A program made the position numbers and the translations under genes. The notes beneath the pieces are model-generated. The model did no database searches. It saw only the letters and a list, made by a program, of their open reading frames with translations, and had not been told where the DNA came from. From Flavobacteriaceae bacterium UBA4166 (GTDB lineage: Bacteria; Bacteroidota; Bacteroidia; Flavobacteriales; Flavobacteriaceae), in assembly GCA_002379985.1 (NCBI GenBank), contig DFVG01000045.1:1250-65249 (forward strand): DNA of 64,000 nt. Direction: 5' to 3'. Shown here in pieces: positions 16,909-26,535 of the stretch (positions are counted from its first letter, which is position 1; each line of letters begins with the position of its first letter).

Positions 16909-17116
16909 CATTTGCATATGCAGTGTCATTTATGAGAGTTGTCTAAATTATATAAAAAACTATGCCAACTCGCTATTCCGGTACTAATTTTTTGTTAAAC
17001 AGAGACTTCTGAATTCAAGGAATGTTACACTTGGTATGAAGCTTCTGTAAAACCTTTTCAATCGCAACGAAAAAGTAGGGCTTTAATTGTATTTTAGCAA
17101 CAAATATTCTGAATTT

Positions 17117-17896
17117 ATGACCACAAAGAGACCGTTGATTTTAGTCACTAACGATGATGGTATCACAGCTCCGGGAATTCGAACCCTTATTGAAGTAATG
17201 AACGAATTAGGAGACGTATACGTAGTAGCACCCGATTCTCCCCAAAGCGGCATGGGACACGCCATCACTATAAATGATACGTTGTATTGTGACAAAGTGG
17301 AAGTTGATGAAAACGCAGCGCAAAAAGAATTTAGCTGTAGCGGAACGCCTGTAGATTGCGTAAAATTAGCGGTCAATGAAATTCTGAAGCGCAAACCCGA
17401 TCTTTGTGTGAGTGGTATCAATCACGGCAGCAACTCGTCTATCAATGTGATCTACAGTGGCACGATGAGTGCGGCTGTAGAAGCTGGTACTTTGGGAATT
17501 CCGTCGATTGGTTTTTCGTTACTTGATTATTCTTTGGAAGCCAATTTTGAAGCGACCAAGAAATACGTCTACCAATTAGCAAAAGAATGTCTTGAGAACG
17601 GCTTACCGAAAGGAGTGGTTTTGAACGTCAATATTCCGAAATTACCCGCCTCAAAGATTAAAGGGATGAAGGTTTGCAGACAAGCCAATGCACATTGGAT
17701 CGAAAACTTCGACAAGCGCACCAATCCGTTAGGCCGTGATTATTATTGGTTGACCGGTGAGTTTGTTAACGAAGATAAAGGGGAAGATACTGATGAATGG
17801 GCCTTAGAAAACGGGTATGTTTCGGTGGTTCCGGTACAATTTGACCTGACTGCGCATCACGCCATAAAAGATATCAATACATGGGATCTAGAATGA
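17117..17896 (+). CDS. surE: 5'/3'-nucleotidase SurE
   Basis: A 259-residue metal-dependent phosphatase acting on nucleoside monophosphates. The N-terminal motif ILVTNDDGITAPGI holds the adjacent Asp residues that bind the divalent metal; the Ser and Asn of DSPQSGMGHAIT and SGINHGSNSSINVIYSGT complete the site. The start is set at MTTKRP, since family members begin about five residues before the LVTNDDG strand; an upstream in-frame ATG at 17087 would add ten unconserved residues. It overlaps the next small gene by four bases and starts a surE-small membrane protein-lpxB cluster. Confidence 0.95.
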   Translation: MTTKRPLILVTNDDGITAPGIRTLIEVMNELGDVYVVAPDSPQSGMGHAITINDTLYCDKVEVDENAAQKEFSCSGTPVDCVKLAVNEILKRKPDLCVSGINHGSNSSINVIYSGTMSAAVEAGTLGIPSIGFSLLDYSLEANFEATKKYVYQLAKECLENGLPKGVVLNVNIPKLPASKIKGMKVCRQANAHWIENFDKRTNPLGRDYYWLTGEFVNEDKGEDTDEWALENGYVSVVPVQFDLTAHHAIKDINTWDLE

Positions 17897-18180
17897 AAAA
17901 GGAAATTCTTATCGGATGGGTTGTTGGTATCATATCAAATACCCTAGGAGTTCTTGTTTGCATATTGATTATCGCTAGCGTTAAAAGACTTCCATTCATA
18001 GAAACATGGTCGTTCTATCAACGCAGCGGGTCGCTGTGGATGATCTTGAGTTTAGGTGCCTTACCAAACCTTCTGGCTTTTTTCGGGTTTTTAAAAATTA
18101 ATCGAGATTATCGAGCCCGCGGAGTTTTGTTGGCTACCTTTATGACGGCGATTATCGCTTATTTAATTTATTTCTTATAA
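17893..18180 (+). CDS. Small membrane protein between surE and lpxB
   Basis: A 95-residue protein with three hydrophobic helices (LIGWVVGIISNTLGVLVCILII, LWMILSLGALPNLLAFFGFL, VLLATFMTAIIAYLIYFL). I recognise no domain. ATG at 17893 overlaps the surE stop (ATGA), which is better than the in-frame ATG at 17881 inside surE. The stop is one base from the lpxB ATG. Such a small membrane gene between surE and lpxB is a recurrent arrangement in flavobacteria as far as I recall, suggesting a real envelope function, but none can be assigned. Confidence 0.75.
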   Translation: MKKEILIGWVVGIISNTLGVLVCILIIASVKRLPFIETWSFYQRSGSLWMILSLGALPNLLAFFGFLKINRDYRARGVLLATFMTAIIAYLIYFL

Positions 18181-18181
18181 G

Positions 18182-19300
18182 ATGAAATACTACATCATTT
18201 CGGGGGAGGCTTCCGGAGACCTTCATGGATCAAACCTTATGAAAGCACTCCAAGAGCAAGACAACCAAGCCGAGTTTCGGTTTTGGGGTGGCGATTTGAT
18301 GCAAGCAGTAAGCGGAACGTTAGTAAAACACTACAAAGAATTAGCGTTTATGGGCTTTGTAGAGGTATTGCTGAACTTACGAACCATTCTCAAGAATATT
18401 TCATTCTGTAAAAAAGATATTACAAAATTTCAGCCGGACGCCATTATCTTTATTGATTATCCCGGTTTCAATCTACGTATTGCAAAGTGGGCTAAAAAGC
18501 AGGGATTTCAAACTCACTATTACATTTCACCACAAATTTGGGCCTGGAAAGAAAATCGAATCAAAGACATTAAGAAGTCGGTAGACGAACTGTATGTGAT
18601 TCTCCCTTTCGAAAAGGATTTTTATGAGAAGAAACATCAATTCCCGGTTCATTTTGTAGGCCACCCTCTCATTGATGCCATCTCTAACCGGGCTCCTATT
18701 GACCCTTCCGAATTCAAAAAAGAATACCAACTAGACCAGCGACCTATCATTGCATTGCTTCCGGGTAGCAGAAAACAAGAGGTTTCAAAAATGTTGGAGG
18801 TGATGCTTACCGTAACCGATACCTTTCAGGACTATCAATTTGTCATCGCAGGTGCTCCCAGTTTGGAGGCTGAATTCTATGCACCTTTTATTCAGAAGAA
18901 GAACGTACATTTACTCTTGAACAAAACTTATGACCTCTTGAGCGTTGCGTACGCGGCCTTGGTTACTTCGGGTACCGCTACCCTAGAAACTGCCTTGTTC
19001 AAAGTTCCGGAAGTAGTGTGTTATAAAGGCAGCAAAATCTCTTATGAAATCGCCAAACGCATTATTAGTTTAAAATACATTTCTTTGGTCAATCTTATCT
19101 TAGACAAACCCGCAGTTAAAGAATTGATTCAAGGAGATTTTAATACGGAAAGCCTTACTGAAGCACTACGAACCATCCTCGATGAATACCATCGAGCCAC
19201 CTTATTTTTAGATTACTACGATCTCGAAAAAGCGTTGGGTGGAAAAGGAGCAAGTGCACATACTGCCCGATTGATTTATGAGAAAGTTTCCGACGAGTGA
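18182..19300 (+). CDS. lpxB: Lipid-A-disaccharide synthase
   Basis: A 372-residue GT19 glycosyltransferase, peripheral on the inner membrane. It joins UDP-2,3-diacylglucosamine and lipid X to form the lipid A disaccharide. Family motifs are GEASGDLHGSNLM at the N-terminus, IDYPGFNLRIAKWAK, YYISPQIWAWKENRIK, the central LLPGSRKQEVSKML (about 196-209) and TSGTATLETALFKVPEVVCYK in the C-terminal half, which contact UDP. It shows the bacterium makes lipopolysaccharide or lipooligosaccharide, in line with lptC further on. Length is typical. Confidence 0.96.
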   Translation: MKYYIISGEASGDLHGSNLMKALQEQDNQAEFRFWGGDLMQAVSGTLVKHYKELAFMGFVEVLLNLRTILKNISFCKKDITKFQPDAIIFIDYPGFNLRIAKWAKKQGFQTHYYISPQIWAWKENRIKDIKKSVDELYVILPFEKDFYEKKHQFPVHFVGHPLIDAISNRAPIDPSEFKKEYQLDQRPIIALLPGSRKQEVSKMLEVMLTVTDTFQDYQFVIAGAPSLEAEFYAPFIQKKNVHLLLNKTYDLLSVAYAALVTSGTATLETALFKVPEVVCYKGSKISYEIAKRIISLKYISLVNLILDKPAVKELIQGDFNTESLTEALRTILDEYHRATLFLDYYDLEKALGGKGASAHTARLIYEKVSDE

Positions 19301-19346
19301 AATAATTTTCCTAATTTTATGTTAAGGAATTAGAGAATCCCAACCC

Positions 19347-19850
19347 ATGAAACACTTCTTCTACCTACTCGTGCTGTCCTTTTTGCTGATTTCCTGCGGA
19401 ACTTCAAGAAATACAACACGATCGAATACCCGCACCATTTCGTCCAATTCATCACACACCGGTAGCAGCGCTTCCTTGAATATTGTTAATCGTGCAAAAA
19501 GTTTTGAAGGCGTGCGTTATAAATTTGGCGGTGTTGATAAACGCGGAATGGATTGTTCCGGACTCGTATACACCTGTTTTCAAGAAGAGAATATCACCAT
19601 GCCAAGAATCTCACGTGACATGGCGAAACAAGGAACGCGTATTGCTCTAAACCAGATCTCGGCCGGCGACCTTGTGTTCTTTCAGACCAATAAAAACAGA
19701 AAGGTTATCAATCACGTAGGTTTGGTCGTAGAAGAAAAAGATGGAGAAGTATTCTTTATTCATTCCACCACGTCTCGAGGCGTGATTATTTCTTCGCTTA
19801 ATGAAAATTATTGGAAACGTGCGTTCGTAGAAGTACGACGGGTCATCTAA
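19347..19850 (+). CDS. NlpC/P60 family lipoprotein (C40 peptidase)
   Basis: A 167-residue cell-wall peptidase. The lipobox is LLISCGTS (Cys17), followed by a Ser/Thr/Asn-rich linker and the NlpC/P60 domain from about residue 46. The catalytic residues are visible: Cys70 in RGMDCSGLVY, His123 in INHVGLV and a third polar residue, His139, in FIHST. The enzyme probably cleaves the D-Glu to diaminopimelate bond of peptidoglycan stem peptides at the outer membrane's inner face. It follows lpxB after 46 bp and precedes comEC on the same strand. Confidence 0.92.
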   Translation: MKHFFYLLVLSFLLISCGTSRNTTRSNTRTISSNSSHTGSSASLNIVNRAKSFEGVRYKFGGVDKRGMDCSGLVYTCFQEENITMPRISRDMAKQGTRIALNQISAGDLVFFQTNKNRKVINHVGLVVEEKDGEVFFIHSTTSRGVIISSLNENYWKRAFVEVRRVI

Positions 19851-19903
19851 ATTTTATATCTTTATTCTGAACATCTCCCCGATACTAACCCTAGTTTCGA
19901 ACG

Positions 19904-21931
19904 ATGTTCTTTCTTCACTATCCCCTTACCAAACCCATCTTATGTTTTGCTATCGGAATTGCGTGGGCGTATCATGCTCCGCTCGCTTTTCCAATCTGGC
20001 CGTATGCGGCTATTATAGCACTGCTGCTTTTTTCAGAATGGCGCCGTACCCGAAATAGCTTCAGTAACAGCAAGGTATTCGCTCCGCTTTTATTCGTATT
20101 ATTTGTATTACTGGGCTATCTGAATTATCAATGGCGACAACCTGAATTTCAAGCGAACCATTATCTTCAACATGAAACAAAGCCATCCACACCGGTGCTT
20201 CTTCAGATAAAGGTAACCGAACGCTTAAAAAGCAATCTCTTTCAAGATCGTTACGTGGTGCGTTGTATTGCTCTGAACGGAAATACATGCCAAGGAAAGC
20301 TCTTATTGCAACAACGGTTAGATAGCACCTTACCTTCTTGGAAGGTAGATGACCTATTACTTGTTGAGACCTTCCTGCGACCTCTTCCAACACCAAAAAA
20401 TCCCGGACAATTTAATTATGCTGCCTATTTAGAAAACCAATCCATTTATCGACTCTTAGCCCCTGTTTCCGAAGAATTTATTCAACATAAAAAGGGTAAA
20501 AGAACCCTACGCGGTATGGCGGAAGCATTTCGTATATTCCTCATTAAAAAGCTTTCAAAAAGTGGTATCACACCAAAAGAAAGAACCATTCTCCAAGCAC
20601 TGGTCTTAGGAGAAAAACGAACGCTTTCAAAACCCTTGCAGGAAGCATATGCCGGCGCCGGAGCCTTACATATTTTAGCGGTTTCCGGACTCCATGTGGG
20701 CATACTGTATCTACTGTTGGGCTTTCTTCTTAGTCCTCTACAACGTCTCCCCTTTGGGCAACAAACAAAAGCAGTCCTTCTCGTGTTGCTTCTTTGGGGA
20801 TTTGCCTTTATCACGGGAGGCACACCCTCTGTAGTTCGTGCGGTAGTCATGTTTTCGTTGTTTTCGGTTGCGACGCTTTTTCAGCGAAGAACCAATACGA
20901 TGATCGTCTTGTTCCTGTCATTTTTCATAATGCTGATCTACCAACCTAGACACCTTTTTTCCGTTGGATTTCAAATGAGCTATCTAGCCGTGTTCTTTAT
21001 TGTTTGGGGACAGCCTATTCTACAACGATGGTACCGCCCTAAACATACGATTACAAGAAAAACTTGGACGCTCATCACCGTAACCCTCACGGCTCAATTA
21101 GGTGTCATGCCGATAAGTTTGTATTACTTTCATCAATTTCCCGGTTTGTTCTTTCTAACGAATCTCGTGGTATTACCCTGTATTGGCGTACTGTTATGCC
21201 TAGGACTCGTTACTGTTATTTGGAGTGCTTTGGCAGAAGTTCCTTCCTTTCTTTCTTCCTTCTGCAATATCGCATTTGAAACCCTTAATTCGTTCATCAC
21301 TTGGGTAGCAGCCCAGGAAACATTTATCATTCGGGAGATCTCTTTTGATGAGTGGCAGATACTTCCTGTATATGGTATCATTATCAGCGGACTCATTTTT
21401 GCGCAACGGTATTCTTTTCGGAATGGTATGGTCTTCGGAAGTTGGATTGGAATTTCATTAGTAGGTGCTGTTATACTGAAACATCACACTACAACGCAAC
21501 ACGAATGGATCGTTTTTCAGAAATACAAAGAAACCCTCATTGCCTTCCGAAGCGGAAATCAATTGCAATACATGAGCCATGATACGCTATCCAACTCATC
21601 ATTGAATAGCCTTAGCGACTATCGCATTGCCCAAAATATTAAAAAGCAAGAATGTGAGCCTATTCAACCCTATTTCAACGTGAAAGATCAACGCATTTTG
21701 ATTGTAGACAGTTTGGCACTATACAATATCCATGCACCGGTGGATGTGGTAATTCTCACGCAGAGTCCGAAATTGCATTTAGGCCGACTCATCCGCGCAT
21801 TACAACCGCATACCCTTATCGCAGACGGTAGTAATTACCCATCCTACATTGCGCGCTGGAAGAGGACCTGCCGAGAAAACAAGGTATATTTTCACGATAC
21901 GCGAACCCTAGGTGCTTATCGCTTTCCGTAA
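19904..21931 (+). CDS. comEC: ComEC/Rec2 family competence channel
   Basis: A 675-residue polytopic inner-membrane protein of the ComEC/Rec2 family, the channel that moves single-stranded DNA into the cytoplasm during transformation. After two N-terminal helices comes the soluble DUF4131/OB-like domain (about 60-180, including QGKLLLQQRL and FLRPLPTPKNPGQFNY), then the Competence core with ALHILAVSGLHVGILYLLLG (about 250-270) and several helices. The C-terminal 150 residues resemble the end of the usual metallo-beta-lactamase-like domain but lack its HxHxDH metal motif, so the nuclease-like part appears truncated or degenerate. Whether the cell is naturally competent cannot be told. Confidence 0.9.
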   Translation: MFFLHYPLTKPILCFAIGIAWAYHAPLAFPIWPYAAIIALLLFSEWRRTRNSFSNSKVFAPLLFVLFVLLGYLNYQWRQPEFQANHYLQHETKPSTPVLLQIKVTERLKSNLFQDRYVVRCIALNGNTCQGKLLLQQRLDSTLPSWKVDDLLLVETFLRPLPTPKNPGQFNYAAYLENQSIYRLLAPVSEEFIQHKKGKRTLRGMAEAFRIFLIKKLSKSGITPKERTILQALVLGEKRTLSKPLQEAYAGAGALHILAVSGLHVGILYLLLGFLLSPLQRLPFGQQTKAVLLVLLLWGFAFITGGTPSVVRAVVMFSLFSVATLFQRRTNTMIVLFLSFFIMLIYQPRHLFSVGFQMSYLAVFFIVWGQPILQRWYRPKHTITRKTWTLITVTLTAQLGVMPISLYYFHQFPGLFFLTNLVVLPCIGVLLCLGLVTVIWSALAEVPSFLSSFCNIAFETLNSFITWVAAQETFIIREISFDEWQILPVYGIIISGLIFAQRYSFRNGMVFGSWIGISLVGAVILKHHTTTQHEWIVFQKYKETLIAFRSGNQLQYMSHDTLSNSSLNSLSDYRIAQNIKKQECEPIQPYFNVKDQRILIVDSLALYNIHAPVDVVILTQSPKLHLGRLIRALQPHTLIADGSNYPSYIARWKRTCRENKVYFHDTRTLGAYRFP

Positions 21932-21937
21932 AGAATT

Positions 21938-22474
21938 CTATTTAAAAGTACCTTCGAAGTTCTGCTGATATTCCTTCCAAGCTTCGGCGGTAGTTAACGA
22001 TTTATAGTCGTCGTTGGCGATCATCTTCAGGAAGATCTCTAGCTGTTGCGGAGTTTTATATCCTGGTATCGCTTGGATGAGAGTTCCATCTTCCGCAAAA
22101 AACACCAAACTTGGATAGCCTCGTAACTTCAAAGCATCTGCAAAAAAGTGGGTAGCATTTCTACCCTTACGTCCTTCTTGATAATTTGGATTGGTATAAG
22201 TAAAGTCCTGATAGGTGATCTCTTCTTGGCCCTCCCCATTAAACTTTACCGGATAATAATTGGTATTAATGAATTTGATCACATCAGGGTTCGAAAAGGT
22301 ATTTTTATCTAGCAACTTACAGGGGCCACACCAAGTGGTGTATACATCCATGATGATTTTTTTAGGTGCCTTTTCTTGTGCGGCGAGTGCTTCGTTCATC
22401 GTCATCCATTGAATCTTCTGTGCGGAAAGACTTGCTGTGGTAATAACTAATAGAAAAGTAAGTAAGTATTTCAT
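21938..22474 (-). CDS. Secreted thioredoxin-fold protein
   Basis: A 178-residue periplasmic thioredoxin-like protein. The signal peptide is MKYLLTFLLVITTASLSAQ, and the active site WCGPCK (Cys49 and Cys52) lies in a thioredoxin fold of the DUF255/thioredoxin_7 kind (YTTWCGPCKLLDKNTFSN, cis-Pro region RGYPSLVFFAEDG). It probably exchanges disulfides or reduces envelope proteins. Two upstream in-frame ATGs (22483, 22480) would only lengthen the signal peptide. It is convergent with comEC, six bases apart, and its own promoter must lie in the short region after the POT terminator. Confidence 0.88.
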   Translation of the reverse strand: MKYLLTFLLVITTASLSAQKIQWMTMNEALAAQEKAPKKIIMDVYTTWCGPCKLLDKNTFSNPDVIKFINTNYYPVKFNGEGQEEITYQDFTYTNPNYQEGRKGRNATHFFADALKLRGYPSLVFFAEDGTLIQAIPGYKTPQQLEIFLKMIANDDYKSLTTAEAWKEYQQNFEGTFK

Positions 22475-22502
22475 AAGCATCATATTTCATCTTCTAAGGA
22501 AC

Positions 22503-22533
22503 AAAAAACGTTCCAAATAATGGAACGTTTTTT
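22503..22533 (-). terminator. Rho-independent terminator after the POT transporter gene
   Basis: A perfect 13-bp stem (22503-22515 with 22521-22533) with loop AATAA; the outer part is an A-run/T-run and the core is CGTTCCA/TGGAACG. It lies 20 bp after the transporter stop on the minus strand. Confidence 0.93.
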
Positions 22534-22552
22534 ATGAATTCAAATTGTGTGA

Positions 22553-24145
22553 TTAACGGATGCCGTGCATCATTCTTATCATTGTTTTATTTAAGATGAT
22601 TAAAATGACTCCCGCCAGAACAGGTATGATCGTGAATATCAAAAAGAACGTAGTCATTCCATATTCTTCAACGATTGGATCAATATAACTACCTGTTAAT
22701 CCTGCCGCTAAGTTGGCGATAAAGTTAGCCACGAACCAAACCCCAAACATCAACCCTACTAACTTTAATGGCGCTAATTTACTCACATAGGAAAGCCCTA
22801 CAGGAGACACACAAAGTTCACCCAACGTATGGAACAAATAGGCCAAAATCAGGAAGATCATACTTACACTGGCCGTTTTAGCACCTAATGGAATACCTAT
22901 AGAACCGAAAGCTAAAATTCCAAACCCTAACCCTAGTAACATCAAACCAATCGCAAACTTGATGGGACCACTAGGATTGAATTTACTTTGCCAAATTTTA
23001 GAGAATAGCGGAGCAAATGCAATGATAAAGAAGGAATTTAGGATTCCAAACCAAGATGCAGGAACCTCTGCCGCCTCCGCAGTAAATTCACGGAACAACA
23101 TCCAAATTACGATGGCCCATATAATTACAAAACTCAGGCCTAAGAATATATTTGAAAGGGCATACTTCCCGAAAGTTTGTTTAAATAATAATGCCAATAC
23201 CCACGTAATGATAAGCATTGGAACAACGGTAAGAAGCGTATTGAACACCTTAAAAATAATGGCGCCATTATCAACAAGAACTCTGTCTGTGTAATCTGCA
23301 GCAAAGATGGTCATGGAACCGCCCGCTTGCTCGAAAGCCCACCAAAAGAAGATCGTAAAGAAGGCAAAAATACCGATAACAATTAGCCTATCGCGAGTGA
23401 CTTTTGATTTCTTAGCGTCGTCTGTCACATCTTCGACGGCATCTTTAGTTGCTTCGAGTTTATCTTCAACCGCATCGTCAAAGTCTTTTGTCCCTTTTGG
23501 TGAAAGTCCGATTCGACCAAATATTTTCTGGGCAAAATAAAACTGCAACATTCCGAAGAACATAAAAATACCAGCCAATCCGAATCCGTAATGCCACCCT
23601 ACTTTTTCACCGATATAACCACAAAGTAGAATTCCTAAGAAGGCACCGGCATTAATTCCCATGTAGAAAATGGTATACCCTGCATCCTTTTCTTTTCCCT
23701 GAGATTTGTATAATTGACCAACGATAGAAGAGATATTAGGCTTAAACAAACCATTCCCAATAATTAACAAGCCTAGACCAATATAGAAGAAAGAATCCGA
23801 GGTAACCTCTAAAGCCATAGAGGCGTGTCCAAGTGTCATCAACAAAGCACCTATCACTACTGCTTTACGATAACCTGTAACCATATCAGCTATAATTCCT
23901 CCAAGAATTGGAGTTACATATACCAATCCGGTATAAATAGCGTACAATTGCAGCGCTTCAGCTCTTTCCCAGCCCCAGCCTCCTTCATCAAGAATTGAAG
24001 CCACTAAAAAAAGTACTAAAAGTGCTCGCATTCCATAGTACGAAAAGCGTTCCCACATTTCAGTAAAAAACAGTACAAAAAGACCTGAAGGATGGCCTAA
24101 AACGGTTCGCTGGTTTATTTCTGAACCTCCATATTTAAATTCCAT
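22553..24145 (-). CDS. Proton-dependent peptide transporter (POT/PTR family)
   Basis: A 530-residue MFS carrier of the POT family that imports di- and tripeptides with protons. Signature stretches are FYTEMWERFSYYG-like TEMWERFSYYGMRALLVLF near the N-terminus (the ExxER motif is seen as EMWER), GNGLFKPNISSIVGQLY (PTR2 signature) and GELCVSPVGLSYVSKLAP (about 425-445). About 14 helices are visible, with a charged insertion near residues 215-250 rich in Asp and Lys. It sits 29 bp downstream of a DPP-IV-like peptidase on the same strand, which makes dipeptides: the two form a peptide-scavenging unit. Confidence 0.95.
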   Translation of the reverse strand: MEFKYGGSEINQRTVLGHPSGLFVLFFTEMWERFSYYGMRALLVLFLVASILDEGGWGWERAEALQLYAIYTGLVYVTPILGGIIADMVTGYRKAVVIGALLMTLGHASMALEVTSDSFFYIGLGLLIIGNGLFKPNISSIVGQLYKSQGKEKDAGYTIFYMGINAGAFLGILLCGYIGEKVGWHYGFGLAGIFMFFGMLQFYFAQKIFGRIGLSPKGTKDFDDAVEDKLEATKDAVEDVTDDAKKSKVTRDRLIVIGIFAFFTIFFWWAFEQAGGSMTIFAADYTDRVLVDNGAIIFKVFNTLLTVVPMLIITWVLALLFKQTFGKYALSNIFLGLSFVIIWAIVIWMLFREFTAEAAEVPASWFGILNSFFIIAFAPLFSKIWQSKFNPSGPIKFAIGLMLLGLGFGILAFGSIGIPLGAKTASVSMIFLILAYLFHTLGELCVSPVGLSYVSKLAPLKLVGLMFGVWFVANFIANLAAGLTGSYIDPIVEEYGMTTFFLIFTIIPVLAGVILIILNKTMIRMMHGIR

Positions 24146-24174
24146 ATACTTTGTTATTGGTTATACGTAGTTGT

Positions 24175-26391
24175 TTATTCGTCACCAGTAGTAGCCTCAA
24201 CAGTCGTTGCCGCTCCTAGGGTATTTCTCACAAAATCGGTCATTTTATTGTAGAGGTGCAATCGTGTATTCCCTCCGTAGATTCCATGATTTTTATCGGG
24301 ATAGATCAGCCAGTCAAAATCTTTGTTGGCCTGCACCAATGCTTCTACCAAACGCATTGTGTTTTGCACGTGAACATTATCATCAGCGCTTCCGTGCACT
24401 AATAAAAAATCTCCCTCCAGCTTGTCTACATGAGAAATTGGGGAATTCTCATCATAGCCTGAAGCATTTTCTTGCGGAGTCGTCATATACCGTTCTGTGT
24501 AAATGGTATCATAAAAACGCCAACTAGTGACAGGCGCCACTGCGATAGCCATGGAAAATGTATCGGCTCCTTGAAACAAACAGTTAGAAGACATAAACCC
24601 GCCATAGCTCCAGCCCCAAATTCCGATACGTTCTGCATCAATATACGGTAAGGCTCCAAGTTGTTGCGCTGCAGCAATTTGATCTTCCACCTCGTACTTT
24701 CCGAGTTCTTTTTGAGTGACTTTCTTAAAGTCGCGCCCCTTTGCTCCGGTACCGCGACCGTCGATACATACCACGATCATTCCTTCTTGTACCAACATTT
24801 GATGCCAATAGTCGTTAGCTCCGTTCCAACGATTGGTTACTTGTTGGGAACCCGGACCGGAATATTGATACATAAACAGTGGATATTGTTTTGACGGATC
24901 AAAATCTAACGGTTTTATCGTGTACATATTCAAGGTTTCCCCATTCACAGTGATCGTACTGAATTCTTTTGGTGAAAGGTTGTATTCCGATAGTTTTTGT
25001 TTTAACTCGTCGTTATTTTTAATCTCACGAACCAACTTTCCTGAAAGTGCTTCGTGCAAAGAGAACACAAAAGGAGTTTCTGCACTGGAAAAACTATCGA
25101 TGAAATAGGTGTAATCTGCACTAAAAGACGCATTGTGGATTCCAGCTCGTTCCGTTAATTGTACTTTATTCTTTCCTGAGCGTGTTATGCTGTATACATC
25201 TCGTTGTATAGAACCACTCTCAGAACTTTGATAATATATGCGACCAGTTTTCGTATCAAAGCCATAAAATTGCGTTACTTCCCAAGGGCCTTCTGTGACT
25301 TGGTTTATCAACTTTCCATTCTTATTGTACAGGTAAATATGATTCCATCCGTCTTTTTCACTCGTCCAAAAAAAGCTGTTGTTATTTAAAAAAGTAAGGT
25401 TATTGGTTACGTCAACATAGGCATCATCTACTTCCTGAAGAATCAACTTACTTGAGAGATCGGTTGCATTCACAAAAACCAGATCCAGTACATTTTGATG
25501 TCGATTTGTGGTTTGTACGCTAAGAATATCAGCATCTTTTGTCCATTTCAACCGTGGCACGTAATAACTCTGAAAGGCATCAAGAGTAACGTCCTGTGTT
25601 GTTTTTGTGGTTACGTTATAAAGATGTAAGCTTACGGAAGCATTCTCCTCACCCGCTTTTGGGTATTTAAAGACATCTTGATGTTGGTAGAGATCTGTTC
25701 CGTAGACGTCCATAGAGAATTCAGGAACATTGGTTTCGTCAAATTTTAGATACGCAATTCGAGTACCGTCTGCGTTCCAGTCGAAAGCGCGTACAAAGGC
25801 AAACTCTTCTTCATAGACCCAATCCGTAATCCCATTGATGATGCGATTCTTTTCTCCATCTTCGGTGATACGATAGGTATTCTCTGTACTTAGATCTTTA
25901 ATGAAGAGATCATTATTATGACCAAAAGCCACTTTACTACCATCCGGACTGAAGGTAGGCTCTTGGATCGTGTGATTAGAAACCAAGACTACGTCGTTCG
26001 TTTTTAGATCGACTACATAATATTTACCTAAGGCAGAGCGGCGATAAATCGGGGTAAGTTCTGTGGCGATGAGCATTTTGGTTTCGTCTTCACTGAACTC
26101 ATAATTTAAAATACGCGCTACACTGGCAAGGTCTGAACTATTGATCAAGGTTCGAACTTTCTCCCCACTTTCATAATTATACACATCTACCACAAAACCA
26201 TTTGCATCTCGGTCGTAACTAAGAACAGAATATTCTTTTCCATTGTCTAATGATCGAATAGACCGTAGGGATTCGGTACTAAAAGCACCTCCCCAAATTT
26301 CTTCTAACGTAATTTGTTTTTGCTGCGCAGTAAGGGTTGTGCTAAGACACAAAAAAAAGAGGCACACCCATTTATATGTAGAACCTGTCAA
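24175..26391 (-). CDS. Dipeptidyl peptidase IV-like serine peptidase (S9)
   Basis: A 738-residue exported peptidase: an N-terminal signal peptide (WVCLFFLCLSTTLTAQ), a DPP-IV-type eight-bladed propeller (about 60-480) with WVYEEEFAF, which carries the Glu pair that holds the substrate N-terminus, and a C-terminal alpha/beta-hydrolase domain. The catalytic triad is visible as Ser595 in GWSYGGF, Asp670/671 in GSADDNVH and His702 in KNHGIYG. It removes X-Pro or X-Ala dipeptides in the periplasm or at the surface. The downstream POT transporter can import the products. Length is normal for the family. Confidence 0.95.
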   Translation of the reverse strand: MTGSTYKWVCLFFLCLSTTLTAQQKQITLEEIWGGAFSTESLRSIRSLDNGKEYSVLSYDRDANGFVVDVYNYESGEKVRTLINSSDLASVARILNYEFSEDETKMLIATELTPIYRRSALGKYYVVDLKTNDVVLVSNHTIQEPTFSPDGSKVAFGHNNDLFIKDLSTENTYRITEDGEKNRIINGITDWVYEEEFAFVRAFDWNADGTRIAYLKFDETNVPEFSMDVYGTDLYQHQDVFKYPKAGEENASVSLHLYNVTTKTTQDVTLDAFQSYYVPRLKWTKDADILSVQTTNRHQNVLDLVFVNATDLSSKLILQEVDDAYVDVTNNLTFLNNNSFFWTSEKDGWNHIYLYNKNGKLINQVTEGPWEVTQFYGFDTKTGRIYYQSSESGSIQRDVYSITRSGKNKVQLTERAGIHNASFSADYTYFIDSFSSAETPFVFSLHEALSGKLVREIKNNDELKQKLSEYNLSPKEFSTITVNGETLNMYTIKPLDFDPSKQYPLFMYQYSGPGSQQVTNRWNGANDYWHQMLVQEGMIVVCIDGRGTGAKGRDFKKVTQKELGKYEVEDQIAAAQQLGALPYIDAERIGIWGWSYGGFMSSNCLFQGADTFSMAIAVAPVTSWRFYDTIYTERYMTTPQENASGYDENSPISHVDKLEGDFLLVHGSADDNVHVQNTMRLVEALVQANKDFDWLIYPDKNHGIYGGNTRLHLYNKMTDFVRNTLGAATTVEATTGDE

Positions 26392-26509
26392 ACTGTTAAA
26401 ATTTTGTTAGGTCAATGTTACTAAAAATTGCTGAATTTACACAGGATAATTTTGTTAAATGCCCCGAATAGCAGCCCGCATCCTCCCCGTACAACTTATG
26501 ATTTAATAC

Positions 26510-26517
26510 TATCTTTG
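26510..26517 (+). promoter_or_regulatory. Promoter -7 box of the HMG-CoA reductase operon
   Basis: TATCTTTG fits TAnnTTTG exactly. It ends only nine bases before the first candidate ATG (26527), so the transcript leader would be extremely short and the second ATG (26536) becomes the more likely start. No clear -33 element is seen. Confidence 0.5.
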
Positions 26518-26535
26518 TGTTTCAAAATGAATATC

